This document shows positions 43,594 to 52,664 of a DNA stretch of 64,000 nt, piece after piece. The DNA is from Rivibacter sp049446155 (GTDB lineage Bacteria > Pseudomonadota > Gammaproteobacteria > Burkholderiales > Burkholderiaceae_C). Position numbers and translations under genes: made by a program. The notes beneath the pieces were generated by a model. It did no database searches. It saw nothing but the letters and a program-made list of their open reading frames with translations, and was not told the origin of the DNA. Position 1 is the stretch's first letter. Every line of letters begins with the position of its first letter. Location of the stretch: the NCBI RefSeq assembly GCF_049446155.1, contig NZ_JBMSEE010000008.1, positions 1-64,000 of the forward strand, read 5' to 3'.

Positions 43594-46227
43594 ATGGAAC
43601 AGCTGCTGCGCTTCGCTGCCACCAAGATCCAGCCGCCGCGCGTGCGCGCGAAGCGGCTGGCCCGCCCGCAGCTCGACGCCGCGATCGATGAAGCCCTGCC
43701 CGCGAGCCGCGTGCTGCTGCTGCAGGCGCCGGCCGGCTTCGGCAAGACCTCGACGCTGGCCGCCTTGGTCGAACGCCATGCCGCGCGCAGCGCCTGGATC
43801 TCGCTCGACGAGGACGACGATGCCGAGCGCCTGTTTGCCTGCCTGGTGGCCGCGCTCGAGCCGCACGACCTGCCGTGGCGCAGCGCGCCCGACGCGCTCA
43901 CGCGTCTGGCCGGCGGCGATGCCGCCGAGCGTCGCCGCGCGCTCGACGAGCTGATCGACGCGCTGGCCGCGGCCGGCGATGCGCCGGGCCTGATCGCGCT
44001 CGACGACCTGCACCGCGTGACCCGGCCCGACGCGCTCGCGTTGCTCGACGCGCTGATCCTCGGCCTGCCGCTGGGCTGGACGCTGGTGATCGGCACGCGC
44101 ACGCCGCCGGCCCTCGCGCTCGCGCGGCTGCGCGCCAGCGGCGAGCTGGCCGAGTTCGGCCAAGAGGCGCTGCGCTTCTCGCCCGACGAGGCGCGCGCCC
44201 TGCTCGACGCCGAGGCGCTGCCGCAGCCCGACGAGCGCGCGCGCGATCTCTTCGAGCGCACCGCCGGCTGGCCGGCCGGGCTGCGCCTTGCGCTGGCGGC
44301 GCTGCGCACGCGCCGCGGCGCGGTCGGCGGCGCACAGCTGATCGACCGCCACCTGTTCGACTACCTCTGTGCGGAGGTGCTCGACGACCTGCCCGCGCCG
44401 CTGCACGACTTCCTGCTGCGCTGCGCCGTGCTGCCCGAGCTCACCGAGCGCCGCGCCGCGGCGGTGAGCGGTGACGCGCGCGCGCCCGAGTGGATGGACG
44501 AGATCGAGCGCCGCGGCCTGTTCGCGACCGCGCTCGACGCGCAGGAGCGCACCCTGGTGCTGCATGACCTGTTTCGCGACGCGCTGCAGGCGCGCGCGCG
44601 CCTGCACCTGCCGGGCGAGCTGCCCGAGCTGCTGCGCCGCGCCGCGCAGGAAGAGGGCGACGCGCTGCGCAAGGTCGGCTTCCTGCTGCGCGCCGAGGAC
44701 TGGCGCGCCGCCGAGGGCGCGCTCGCCGAGGCCGCGCCCGAGCTGTTCCTGCAAGGCGGCGCGGGCGAGGTGCTGCGGCTGGTCGAGCAGTTCCCGCAGG
44801 CGCAGCGCAGCGCGCAACTCGCGCGCCTGGCCGGTGCGGCCAGCGTGGTGCGCTCGCAGTGGGTGGACGCGGTGCGCTGGTTCGAGGCCGCCATCGTCGC
44901 CGGCCGAGCGGCCAACCAGCACGCCGAGGTGCTGCTCGTGCAGGCCTACCTGGCCAACGCGCTCTACCCGGTCGATCGCAATGCCGAGGCCGAGCAGCTG
45001 ATCGCGCGGCTGCGTGAGATGCCGGACCTCGGCAACAGTGCGCGCGTGCTGATGCTGCTGGCCGACGCGTCGCAGCACTTTCGCCGCGGCGAGCATCTCG
45101 CGCTGCCGGCGATCTACGGCGAGCTGATCGCGCGGCTGGAAGACGAGTCGCTGCTGCGCTGGTGGGAATGCGCGCTGCCGATCAACATCAGCACGATCGC
45201 CGGCATGCCGCCCGTGATCGAGCGCTACGTCGCCGGCGCGCAGCGGCGCCTCGGCGACCGGCCGCTGCCGATGCGCGGAGAGCTGCGCCTGCTGCGCGCC
45301 TTCGGCCTGCTGTGGCGCGCGCGCTTCGACGAGGCGATGGCCGAACTGCGCGTTGCCGAAGACGACATGAAGTGGCTCGCCGTCTCCGGCGAGATGCAGA
45401 TCGGCGTCGAGCTGTTTCGCAACCTGTTCGACGCGATGCACGGCCGCGCCGACGCGGTGCGGCAGCGCCTCGAGCGCCTGCTGCTGATCGAGGAGCACGC
45501 GCCGCCCGCGCGCCGCCTGCTGTGGCGCCACCAGATCGCGGTCTACGGCGTGCGCTTGTCCGACACGCTGGGCCTGGGCCCCGAGGCGCTGCGCCGCTGG
45601 GCCGCCGAGCTGAAGGAGAACCCGATCGAGGATGCGGTCACCGCGCGCAATCCGCGCGCGGTCGCGGTGCGCGCGCGCTACGCCTGCGCGCAGGGCCGCT
45701 GGGCCGAGGCCTGCGCACAGTTCGCGCTGATCCTGCCCAAGTTGCACGAGATGGACGTGATGGGCCAGCGCAGCGACCTCACGCTGCGCGCTGGCCATGC
45801 GCTGCTGCGCGACCAGCGCCTGAGCGAAGCCGCAGCCGTGATCGCGCCGGTGCTCGACCGCCTGATCGCCGAAGGCGTGCGCGCCCAGGCCCTGCTGTGC
45901 GGTCCGGTCGTGCTGCGCACGCTGGCCGACGCGCGCTGGGGCAGCCTGCTGTCGGCCGATCAACGTGCCGAGCTGCAGGCCGCAGCGCAGCTTGCCGAAT
46001 CCTTGCACGGTGCGCGGCCGGTCGAGACGCGCCTGGACGACGAGCCGCTCACGGCGCGCGAGCGCGCGGTGCTCGAGCGCATCGCCGCCGGCGACAGCAA
46101 CAAGCTGATCGCGCGCGCGCTCGACATCAGCCCGCACACCGTCAAGCGCCACGTCGCGAACATCCTCGAAAAACTGGGCCTCAGTTCACGCGGGCAGGCG
46201 AGCGCCTGGCTGCGCGAACGAGGATGA
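43594..46227 (+). CDS. MalT-like ATP-dependent LuxR-family regulator
   Basis: 877 residues, a large STAND-type activator. N-terminal Walker A is APAGFGKTS (about 46-54), followed by a Walker-B-like GLIALDDLHRV, winged-helix region, a long TPR-like sensor middle, and a LuxR helix-turn-helix at about 812-877 (LTARERAVLERIAAGDSNKL, ISPHTVKRHVANILEKLGL). The family binds DNA once an inducer and ATP cause assembly. The inducer is unknown. Its stop is ATGA-linked to a six-codon mini-ORF that leads to the YciI-like gene. Confidence 0.9.
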   Translation: MEQLLRFAATKIQPPRVRAKRLARPQLDAAIDEALPASRVLLLQAPAGFGKTSTLAALVERHAARSAWISLDEDDDAERLFACLVAALEPHDLPWRSAPDALTRLAGGDAAERRRALDELIDALAAAGDAPGLIALDDLHRVTRPDALALLDALILGLPLGWTLVIGTRTPPALALARLRASGELAEFGQEALRFSPDEARALLDAEALPQPDERARDLFERTAGWPAGLRLALAALRTRRGAVGGAQLIDRHLFDYLCAEVLDDLPAPLHDFLLRCAVLPELTERRAAAVSGDARAPEWMDEIERRGLFATALDAQERTLVLHDLFRDALQARARLHLPGELPELLRRAAQEEGDALRKVGFLLRAEDWRAAEGALAEAAPELFLQGGAGEVLRLVEQFPQAQRSAQLARLAGAASVVRSQWVDAVRWFEAAIVAGRAANQHAEVLLVQAYLANALYPVDRNAEAEQLIARLREMPDLGNSARVLMLLADASQHFRRGEHLALPAIYGELIARLEDESLLRWWECALPINISTIAGMPPVIERYVAGAQRRLGDRPLPMRGELRLLRAFGLLWRARFDEAMAELRVAEDDMKWLAVSGEMQIGVELFRNLFDAMHGRADAVRQRLERLLLIEEHAPPARRLLWRHQIAVYGVRLSDTLGLGPEALRRWAAELKENPIEDAVTARNPRAVAVRARYACAQGRWAEACAQFALILPKLHEMDVMGQRSDLTLRAGHALLRDQRLSEAAAVIAPVLDRLIAEGVRAQALLCGPVVLRTLADARWGSLLSADQRAELQAAAQLAESLHGARPVETRLDDEPLTARERAVLERIAAGDSNKLIARALDISPHTVKRHVANILEKLGLSSRGQASAWLRERG

Positions 46228-46244
46228 ACCACGGGAGCCTGTGA
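46224..46244 (+). other. Six-codon relay mini-ORF between the LuxR and YciI-like genes
   Basis: ATG 46224 overlaps the LuxR-gene stop (ATGA); six codons (MNHGSL) later, TGA 46242-46244 overlaps the YciI-like ATG (TGATG). ACGGGAG, the likely ribosome-binding site of the next gene, is inside it. Confidence 0.45.
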
Positions 46245-46624
46245 TGAGCCTTCCACGCCACGACTACCTCGTGCTTTCGCGCGGCCACTGGGACCGCGGC
46301 CTTTCGCCGGAGACGATCCAGCGTGCCATCGACGCGTTCTACGTCTGGTACGAGCGCATGCTCGCCGAAGGCGTGTTCAAACCCGGCCAGCGCCTGGCGC
46401 GCGAGAGCCGGCTCGTCACGCGCGAGCGCGTGATCGACGGGCCCTTCACCGAAGCCAAGGAAGTGGTGGGCGGCTACTGGTTCGTCGTCGCCGAAAGCCT
46501 GGACGCGGCGTGCGCGATCATCGCCCGCAACCCCTGCCTGGCGTGCGGGCTGAGCATGGAAGTCAGGCCGGTGGAGCTGGAGCGCGCGAGCGCGTACGTG
46601 CAGACCAACGAGACGCCGCGATGA
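46244..46624 (+). CDS. YciI/DGPF-domain protein
   Basis: 126 residues of the dimeric ferredoxin-like YCII superfamily. The DGPF motif is in RVIDGPFTEAKEVVGGYWFV. DGPF proteins often accompany ECF sigma factors or small-molecule enzymes, but their reaction is generally unknown. It is translationally tied to the MalT-like regulator upstream and followed after 4 bases by a LytM-like gene. Confidence 0.85.
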   Translation: MSLPRHDYLVLSRGHWDRGLSPETIQRAIDAFYVWYERMLAEGVFKPGQRLARESRLVTRERVIDGPFTEAKEVVGGYWFVVAESLDAACAIIARNPCLACGLSMEVRPVELERASAYVQTNETPR

Positions 46625-46628
46625 GTCG

Positions 46629-47201
46629 GTGGCTGCACAGCCGGTGGCCGCCACCGATGTGCCGATCGAATCGGTGCTCGCCCACCCGGTCTTCGCCCGC
46701 TTCTACGCCTGCGCCGAGCACTGGGCCGGCCGGTTCAAGTTGCTGCGCGATGCGCTGGGCACGGATTGCGTCATCCAGCACTTTGTTGACGAGGAAGGCC
46801 GCCTCTGGATGCGTGCGCATGCCGGCGACGGCCGTCGCAACGAAGACTGGTTCGGTTGGGGCGAGGACGTGCTGTCGCCTTGCGACTGCCGGGTCATCGG
46901 CGTTCATGAGAACAACACCGTCAACGAGCCCGGCGTGCTCGGAACGCCGCCGGCGAGCTCCGTCGTGCTGCGCCGCGATGACGGCGTGCATGTCATGCTT
47001 GCGCACGTGGCGGCGGTCAGCGTGAAGGAAGGCGACCTGCTCGCGCGCGGCCAGGTCTTCGCGCAGGTCGGCAACAACGGCATGTCGCGACATCCGCACA
47101 TCCACGTCGGGGCCTGGAAGGACAAGCAGCCGCTGCAGATCCGCTTTGACCAAGTAGCGATGAGGGCGCTGGCGGAACGGGAGATCGCGCGGCTGCGCTG
47201 A
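46629..47201 (+). CDS. M23/LytM-like peptidase-fold protein, possibly inactive
   Basis: About 190 residues. The C-terminal half shows the LytM barrel: VHVMLAHVAAVSVKEGDLLA, GQVFAQVGNNGMSRHPHIHVG, in which HPHIHVG is the final zinc H-x-H motif. The first H-x-x-x-D motif is not in its usual form. There is no signal peptide, unusual for a wall hydrolase. Start codons are all GTG (46629, 46644, 46659, 46674). A cytoplasmic, non-hydrolytic role is possible. Confidence 0.7.
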   Translation: MAAQPVAATDVPIESVLAHPVFARFYACAEHWAGRFKLLRDALGTDCVIQHFVDEEGRLWMRAHAGDGRRNEDWFGWGEDVLSPCDCRVIGVHENNTVNEPGVLGTPPASSVVLRRDDGVHVMLAHVAAVSVKEGDLLARGQVFAQVGNNGMSRHPHIHVGAWKDKQPLQIRFDQVAMRALAEREIARLR

Positions 47202-47236
47202 GGGGTGGGTCGGCGCTGCGGGCGGTTCCTGCCGAT

Positions 47237-47340
47237 CCCTCACCCCAGCCCTCTCCCGCACGCGGGAGAGGGAGCGGTTCCCCGGCTCCCCGCGCTCAGC
47301 TCCCTCGCCCCCGCCAGGGGGAGAGGGTTGGGGTGAGGGG
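47237..47340. repeat. Dispersed CTCTCCC hairpin repeat, full copy
   Basis: CCCTCACCCCAGCCCTCTCCCG...CGGGAGAGGGAG, then CTCCCTCGCCCCC...GGGGGAGAGGGTTGGGGTGAGG. The outer 20-base arms are complementary, so the whole unit can fold into one long structure. It separates convergent genes and may end both transcripts. Confidence 0.85.
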
Positions 47341-47388
47341 TCAACGCATTGGCGCGCGAGAACGACGAACGCGCTGCCTCCGCAGCGA

Positions 47389-48987
47389 CTACCGCCCCAC
47401 CGAAAACAACGTCGCGTTGTTGATCGCATAGACCCGCCCATCCGGCCCGATCGCCGTTGGCGTGTAGGCCGCCGCGAGGCCGCTGGTCAGCGCGATCTGC
47501 TGCGTGAAGCTGTTGGTTCGCAGGTCCCAGCGGTAGAGCTTGCCGTCCTCGTTGTTGACGAGGATCGAGCTCGTCAGCGGGTCGACCGCCATCGTGTTGA
47601 TGCACCACTCCAGCACGCCGCCGGGGTAGTTGGGGTCCGGCGTGGGACCGAGCATCGTCAGCACCTCCAGCATCACCGGCTCGCCCGAGATCGCATCGGC
47701 CTGGGTCTGAGCAGGGTCGAGCACGGCGAGGCGGTTCTTGCCGTCGCCGGTGCCCGCGCCGCCGTAGTTGTTGTACTTGGTCGCCAGCAGGTAGCTCGAC
47801 GGCCCGGTGTACGAGGGGACCATGCTCGCCGGCACGATCGAGGCCGTCGTGTCCCAGCCGAAGGCGCCGGGCGTCTTGCTCGTGCCGAGCGCGGCGTCGA
47901 AGTGCAGCAGCCAGCCGCGGTAGTTGTGCGACGGCACGCTGGCTTCGAGCACGCCGAGGAAGACGTCGCCGTCCGGGCCCACGGTCGGCGACGAGGTCGC
48001 GTCGTCGCTCACCCACGCGGCCGTGCCGAGCGCGGGATCGAGCAGCGGTGCCGCCGCGCGCGTGGCGAGCGTGGCGCTGTCGAGTGCGAGCAGGTAGCCG
48101 CTCGGGCGCAGGCCGGTGCCGCCGACGGTGTTGACCGCGACGTACAGCGTCGCGCCGTCGGCCGACAGCGCCGGCGCGCTGTTGGTCGCGGTCTTGACGA
48201 TCGCCGCATCGCCCGCCGCCGTGGCCGCCGAAACCCAGGCGCCCGTGCCGTCGGACGCGATGCGTGCGATGCCGCCGACCAGGCCGGCGGGGTTTGCGCC
48301 CAGCACGGTGAAGCCGAAGAACACCGTGCCGTTCGCGTCGACCGTCAGCGGCGTGTTGATGACGACGTTGGCGTCGTAGGTGGCCGGCGCGGCGTCGTAG
48401 GCGGCATTGCCGTAGAACGCGACGGTGCGCGTCGTGCCGGTGGCCGAATCCGGGTCGTCGCGGATGATCACGCGGCCTCCCGAGGTCGGCACGAAAAGCC
48501 GCTCGCCCGAGGGCGCGAGCGCCGGGTTGAAGCTCGGCACCCAGCGGTGCGGCGGCAGCAGGTAGTCGCTGGCCTGCGACCACAGCAGGCAGCCGTCGTG
48601 GCCCTGCCGCGCCTCGACGCGAAAGCCACCCGCAGTGCCCGTCTTGACCGGCACGATCACCGTGTTGCGCGCGGTGACGAGCGGTGAGCCGTAGTGGATT
48701 AGCAGCGCGCCACTGCTGGTGTACTGCGGCGCGAGGTCGACCGCGGTGCGCCACACCAGCCGCTCGAGCGGCTGGGTCTCCACCGCGGCGACGGCCGCGT
48801 GCTGCGCGTCGCGCCCGAACAGCCACCACACCGGGCCGTCGACCGCGGGCGCCGCGGTGCAGGCGACGGAGCCGCCGCTGCCACCACCGCCGCCGCCGCA
48901 GGCGACCAGCAGCGAGGCCGCCGCCGCGAGCACGAGGCCCGCGGCGCCTGCACGTCGGATGAAACGCGAGCGCTGCAGCATCGACAT
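47389..48987 (-). CDS. Lipoprotein with PQQ/beta-propeller-like repeats
   Basis: 532 residues. The leader ends in AAAASLLVACGGGG, a lipobox with a Gly-rich tether. The rest is beta-strand and Gly/Ala/Thr-rich with repeated blade-like pieces (TNSAPALSADGATLYVAVN, DATSSPTVGPDGDVFLGVLE, YTPTAIGPDGRVYAINNAT) typical of PQQ-like or WD-like propellers without cofactor residues. Start 48987 has GGGAGGTC upstream. It differs from the pair at 14525-18300 and lacks their EF-hand modules. Function unknown. Confidence 0.75.
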   Translation of the reverse strand: MSMLQRSRFIRRAGAAGLVLAAAASLLVACGGGGGGSGGSVACTAAPAVDGPVWWLFGRDAQHAAVAAVETQPLERLVWRTAVDLAPQYTSSGALLIHYGSPLVTARNTVIVPVKTGTAGGFRVEARQGHDGCLLWSQASDYLLPPHRWVPSFNPALAPSGERLFVPTSGGRVIIRDDPDSATGTTRTVAFYGNAAYDAAPATYDANVVINTPLTVDANGTVFFGFTVLGANPAGLVGGIARIASDGTGAWVSAATAAGDAAIVKTATNSAPALSADGATLYVAVNTVGGTGLRPSGYLLALDSATLATRAAAPLLDPALGTAAWVSDDATSSPTVGPDGDVFLGVLEASVPSHNYRGWLLHFDAALGTSKTPGAFGWDTTASIVPASMVPSYTGPSSYLLATKYNNYGGAGTGDGKNRLAVLDPAQTQADAISGEPVMLEVLTMLGPTPDPNYPGGVLEWCINTMAVDPLTSSILVNNEDGKLYRWDLRTNSFTQQIALTSGLAAAYTPTAIGPDGRVYAINNATLFSVGR

Positions 48988-49087
48988 CAAGACCTCCCGG
49001 TTCGGCGGATCGCGACCGGCCGATCGTGCCTTCGCGGCGCGGCGCGTCAATCCGCAGTCGCCGCCCGCGTGACATCATTCCCGCACG

Positions 49088-49939
49088 ATGGAAGGCGTGC
49101 CGCAGCAGTTCGACCACCCCGAGGACGAGGCGCAGTTCCGGCGCCCGGCCGCGGGCGTCGAGCTGTACCGCGCGCACATCGTGCGCCACGCCTTCGAGCC
49201 GCACACGCACGAGGCCTTCGGCCTGGGCGCGATCGAGTCCGGCGTCGAGCGCTTTCGCTACCGCGGCGCGGACCATCTGGCCCCGCCCGACTCGCTGGTG
49301 CTGATGAACCCCGACGAGTTGCACACCGGCCGCGCCGAGACCGACGGCGGCTGGCGCTACCGCATGATCTACCTCGACCCCGCGGTGGTCGAGCGCGTCA
49401 GCGGCGAGCGCGGCTGGTGGTTCGGCCAGGCGGTGGGCCACGACGCGCCGCGCGCACGCCGCGTCGGCGCGCTGCTCGACCGGCTGTGGCACGAGGATGA
49501 GCCGCTCGCATTCGACAGCCTGCTGTTCGCGCTGCTGGCGGAGTTCCGCACCCATGCGCGCACCGCCAAGCCCGCGCCGGCCGAAGGCGCCTTGCGCTTC
49601 GCGCCGGTGGTCGACTACCTGCGCGCGAACCTCGACCGGCGCCTCACGCTGGACGAGCTGGCCGCCGTCGCGGGGCTGAGCCCGTTCCATTTCCTGCGCC
49701 GCTTCAAGGCGCAGTACCACGCGACGCCGCAGCAGATGCTGATGGCGCTGCGCCTGTTCGAGGCCAAGCAGCGGCTCGCACGCGGCGAGCCGGCCGCGCA
49801 GGTCGCGGCGGCGGTGGGGCTTGCGGACCAGGCGCACCTGACGCGCGCGTTTGCCAACCGCTATGGCGTCACGCCGGCGCGCTACCAGCGACAAGTCACG
49901 AATGCTCCCTCTCCCGCTCGCGGGAGAGGGTTGGGGTGA
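49088..49939 (+). CDS. AraC-family transcriptional regulator
   Basis: 283 residues. An N-terminal AraC-binding cupin (VRHAFEPHTHEAFGLGAIES, LVLMNPDELHTG) is followed by two helix-turn-helices at about 180-275 (LDELAAVAGLSPFHFLRRFK; QAHLTRAFANRYGVTPARYQ). It precedes an EamA exporter gene on the same strand, as in many LysE/EamA-regulator pairs. The last dozen residues (NAPSPARGRGLG) and the stop are encoded by an inserted repeat. Confidence 0.9.
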   Translation: MEGVPQQFDHPEDEAQFRRPAAGVELYRAHIVRHAFEPHTHEAFGLGAIESGVERFRYRGADHLAPPDSLVLMNPDELHTGRAETDGGWRYRMIYLDPAVVERVSGERGWWFGQAVGHDAPRARRVGALLDRLWHEDEPLAFDSLLFALLAEFRTHARTAKPAPAEGALRFAPVVDYLRANLDRRLTLDELAAVAGLSPFHFLRRFKAQYHATPQQMLMALRLFEAKQRLARGEPAAQVAAAVGLADQAHLTRAFANRYGVTPARYQRQVTNAPSPARGRGLG

Positions 49940-49998
49940 GGGCCGAAGCCCGCGGCTTGCACGAGCCCCTCACCCCGACCCTCTCCCCCTGGGAGAGG
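49905..49998. repeat. Dispersed CTCTCCC hairpin repeat overlapping the AraC gene 3' end
   Basis: CTCCCTCTCCCGC-TC-GCGGGAGAGGG, then GGTGAGGGC...CCCCTCACC, then CCCTCTCCCCCTGGGAGAGG. The first hairpin lies inside the AraC coding frame and supplies its stop. Confidence 0.85.
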
Positions 49999-50062
49999 AA
50001 GCCGCCACTGAGCAAGCTGCTACAAGACCGGCCGCGCGCGAACGCGTAGCCTTGCCGGTCTC

Positions 50063-51019
50063 ATGTGGATCGGAACTCTCTACGCCCTTGCCGCCGGCCT
50101 GATGTGGGGCCTGGTGTTCGTCGGCCCTCTGATGGTGCCCGAGGCGCCGGCCGCGCTGCACACCGTGGGCCGCTACCTCGCCTTCGGCCTGATCGCGCTG
50201 CCGCTCGCGTGGTTTGATCGCGTGCGGCTGGCGCAGCTTACGCGCAGCGACTGGATCGAGGCGCTCAAGCTCGCCGCGGTCGGCAACCTGCTGTATTACC
50301 TGTGCCTGTCGAGCGCGATCCAGCGCGCCGGCGGACCGCTGCCGACGATGATCATCGGCACGCTGCCGGTGGTGATCGCGGTCAGCTCCAACCTGCGTGA
50401 TGCGCAGCGCGACGGCAAGCTGCCGTGGGCGCGCCTCGCACCCTCGCTGCTGCTGATCGGCTGCGGCATCGCGCTGGTCAACCACGTCGAGCTCAAGGCG
50501 CTGCGCGCCGACGCCAACGCCGACCTCGGCCGCTACGCGAGCGGCGCGGCGCTGGCCATCGTCGCGGTCGCGTGCTGGACCTGGTATCCCTTGCGCAATG
50601 CCGACTGGCTGCGCGCCCACCCCGACCGCGACCCGCGCACCTGGACCACGGCGCAAGGCCTCGCGACGCTGCCGCTCGCACTGGCCGGCTACGCCATCCT
50701 GTGGGCCGTGCTCGCCGCCACCGGCAGCGACTTCGCGATGCCCTTCGGCCCGCGCCCCGGCGCCTTCATCGGGCTGATGCTCGCGATCGGCCTGTTCGCG
50801 TCGTGGCTGGGCACGCTGTGCTGGAACGAGGCGAGCCAGCGCCTGCCGACCACCCTGGTCGGCCAGCTGATCGTGTTCGAGACGCTGTCGGCGCTGGCCT
50901 ATGCCTTCATGCTGCGCGGCCGCGCGCCCGAGCCGCTGACCGTGGCCGGCATCGCACTGCTGGTCGCCGGCGTCGTGTGGGCGCTGCGCGCCAAGCCGGT
51001 CAAGGCGGCGCAGGCCTGA
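50063..51019 (+). CDS. DMT/EamA-family transporter
   Basis: 318 residues, ten helices. The N-terminus WIGTLYALAAGLMWGLVFVG and the later CWTWYPLRNADWLR and WNEASQRLPTTLVGQLIVFE mark an EamA protein. Probably a metabolite exporter controlled by the AraC protein encoded upstream. The ligand is unknown. Confidence 0.88.
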   Translation: MWIGTLYALAAGLMWGLVFVGPLMVPEAPAALHTVGRYLAFGLIALPLAWFDRVRLAQLTRSDWIEALKLAAVGNLLYYLCLSSAIQRAGGPLPTMIIGTLPVVIAVSSNLRDAQRDGKLPWARLAPSLLLIGCGIALVNHVELKALRADANADLGRYASGAALAIVAVACWTWYPLRNADWLRAHPDRDPRTWTTAQGLATLPLALAGYAILWAVLAATGSDFAMPFGPRPGAFIGLMLAIGLFASWLGTLCWNEASQRLPTTLVGQLIVFETLSALAYAFMLRGRAPEPLTVAGIALLVAGVVWALRAKPVKAAQA

Positions 51020-51074
51020 GCGGCGCCGCGCTTGGCTAGGATCGCACCCCTGATGCGCAAGCAAGGGGGTTGCC

Positions 51075-51533
51075 ATGATCAGGACGTTCTGGGCTCGATG
51101 GCTGGCGGTGTCTTGCCTTTGCGCAAGCGCAGGCCTGGCGGCGGCATCGGGCTATGACGCCGAGCTCGCCCAGCGCCTCGGCGCCGACGAGCGCGGCATG
51201 CGCCGCTACGTGTTCGTGCTGCTGAAGACCGGGCCGCACAAGGTGCCCGCCGGCCCGGCGCGCGACGAGATGTTCAAGGGCCACTTCGCCAACATTGAGC
51301 GCCTGTCCGCCGAAGGCAAGCTCGTGCAGGCCGGCCCGTTCGACGGCGTCGACGGCTGGCGCGGCATGTTCGTGCTCGCGGTGGCGGACATCGACGAAGC
51401 CAAGCGCATCGTCGCGACCGACCCGGTGATCGCGAACGGCGAGATGGTGGCGGAGTTCCACCAGTACTACGGCAGCGCCGCGCTGATGATGGTCAACGAG
51501 GGGCACCGGCGCGTCGACGCGACGCGGCGCTAA
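51075..51533 (+). CDS. Exported YciI-like protein
   Basis: 152 residues. Unlike most YCII proteins it has a leader (WLAVSCLCASAGLAAASG). The domain shows RRYVFVLLKTGPHK, HFANIERLSAEGKLVQAGPF (the YciI core) and ATDPVIANGEMVAEFHQYYG. AAGGGGG precedes the start. Periplasmic location is inferred; function unknown. Confidence 0.8.
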   Translation: MIRTFWARWLAVSCLCASAGLAAASGYDAELAQRLGADERGMRRYVFVLLKTGPHKVPAGPARDEMFKGHFANIERLSAEGKLVQAGPFDGVDGWRGMFVLAVADIDEAKRIVATDPVIANGEMVAEFHQYYGSAALMMVNEGHRRVDATRR

Positions 51534-51554
51534 CAGGCTCTAACGGGCGCCGCG
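51523..51554. terminator. Hairpin shared by convergent stops
   Basis: CGCGGCGC (51523-51530) and GCGCCGCG (51547-51554) flank TAACAGGCTCTAACGG, in which both genes' TAA/TTA stops lie. No strong T run; it may be a weak bidirectional terminator. Confidence 0.45.
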
Positions 51555-52490
51555 CACGTAGTAGTTGTCGTACTCGCCGGTCTTCACGAGCCGGAAGCCG
51601 TGCCGCAGGTAGAAGCGGTTCGACGCGCTGTGCTTCAGCGCGCCGACGCGAACGGGCGCGCCCAGCGCATCCGCCTCGTCGAACACGGCGCGCAGCACCG
51701 CCGCCCCGATGCCCCGGCCCTGCCAGGCGGGCACGACGTAGAGGTGATCGAGCAGCAGGTGATCCTCGCGCGGCTTGACGACGAAGAAGCCGACGCGCTG
51801 CCCGGCCACGACGATGTGTCGCGTGTGCCCGGGCTCGAAGCCGGAAAGAAAGCGTTCCCGGGCCCGCAGCGGATCGAAGCGGCCGATGCGCTCGAGGCTT
51901 TCTCGCATGGCGTCGATGCGAACGGCGACCAGGGCATCGACGTCGGCCGGCGAGGTGAGGTGGAAGGACAGGTCCAGGTCGGTCGAGAGCATGGCTTCGG
52001 GGCAGGCGCGGGCGGTGGGCGCGCCTGTGTCGCAGGCGATCTCGATGATCCGGTCGAAACCTTCGGACAAGCTCGGCGGCTCGAGCGCCGCGAAGACATT
52101 GCGGATCGCCTGCTCGCTTACGACCTCGTCGGCAGGGCGCCGAGCATTGCGCGCAAGACAGGTCGCGAGCGGCGTGCGCAGCCACACCGCGATGGCCGCA
52201 ACGCCAAACGGCTTGACGCGCGCGAGCACCTCGGCGCGCTCGGACCGCTTGACGAGGATGGCATCGAAGAACACCGCGTCCGGGCTTTCGGCCTGCCCAT
52301 GCGCCCTGACCCAGGTGCTCTTGCCGCTGCCTTGAGGGCCGATGAGCAGGTAGATCGCACTGGGCGGTCGCGCCGCGCCGAGCGCCGTTTCGAGCGCGGC
52401 ATGGCAGCGTGTCCAGGCTGCGCGGTTGCGCTGCGGCGTGAGCACGCGGCCGGACTCGGTCTGGAGGAAGTGGTCGGGGTTGAGGTGCAT
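51540..52490 (-). CDS. Fusion of P-loop kinase and GNAT acetyltransferase
   Basis: 316 residues. The first half is an AAA_33/zeta-toxin-like kinase: IYLLIGPQGSGKST (Walker A, 51-59), DAVFFDAILV and a late Arg-rich lid (CLARNARRPADEVVSE). The second half, from about residue 165, is a GNAT domain with the acetyl-CoA loop VVPAWQGRGIGAAVLRAVF and YLRHGFRLVKTGEYDNYYVR. No shared substrate is obvious. It could modify and phosphorylate one small molecule such as an antibiotic. Standalone gene. Confidence 0.8.
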   Translation of the reverse strand: MHLNPDHFLQTESGRVLTPQRNRAAWTRCHAALETALGAARPPSAIYLLIGPQGSGKSTWVRAHGQAESPDAVFFDAILVKRSERAEVLARVKPFGVAAIAVWLRTPLATCLARNARRPADEVVSEQAIRNVFAALEPPSLSEGFDRIIEIACDTGAPTARACPEAMLSTDLDLSFHLTSPADVDALVAVRIDAMRESLERIGRFDPLRARERFLSGFEPGHTRHIVVAGQRVGFFVVKPREDHLLLDHLYVVPAWQGRGIGAAVLRAVFDEADALGAPVRVGALKHSASNRFYLRHGFRLVKTGEYDNYYVRGAR

Positions 52491-52664
52491 GGGGCGGCGA
52501 GCCGACGGCCAGGCAGCGCTATCAGCCGGCGCGGCAAAGCAGGCCTTCGCCGCAATGCGTGCGATCGCCGGCCGAAGCTGCCTGACCCCGTGACTTTCAG
52601 CGGGCGGGCAGGGCGTCAGCCGGGCGATGGCAGGGGGTGTTGCGTCAGTGGCGCGCGTGGCGCG

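Noticed and set aside
43057..46152. 1031-codon antisense ORF opposite the MalT-like regulator
   Set aside because: Its protein is low-complexity Arg/Gln/His-rich without motifs. The plus-strand frame has clear Walker and LuxR motifs; long antisense ORFs are expected at this GC.
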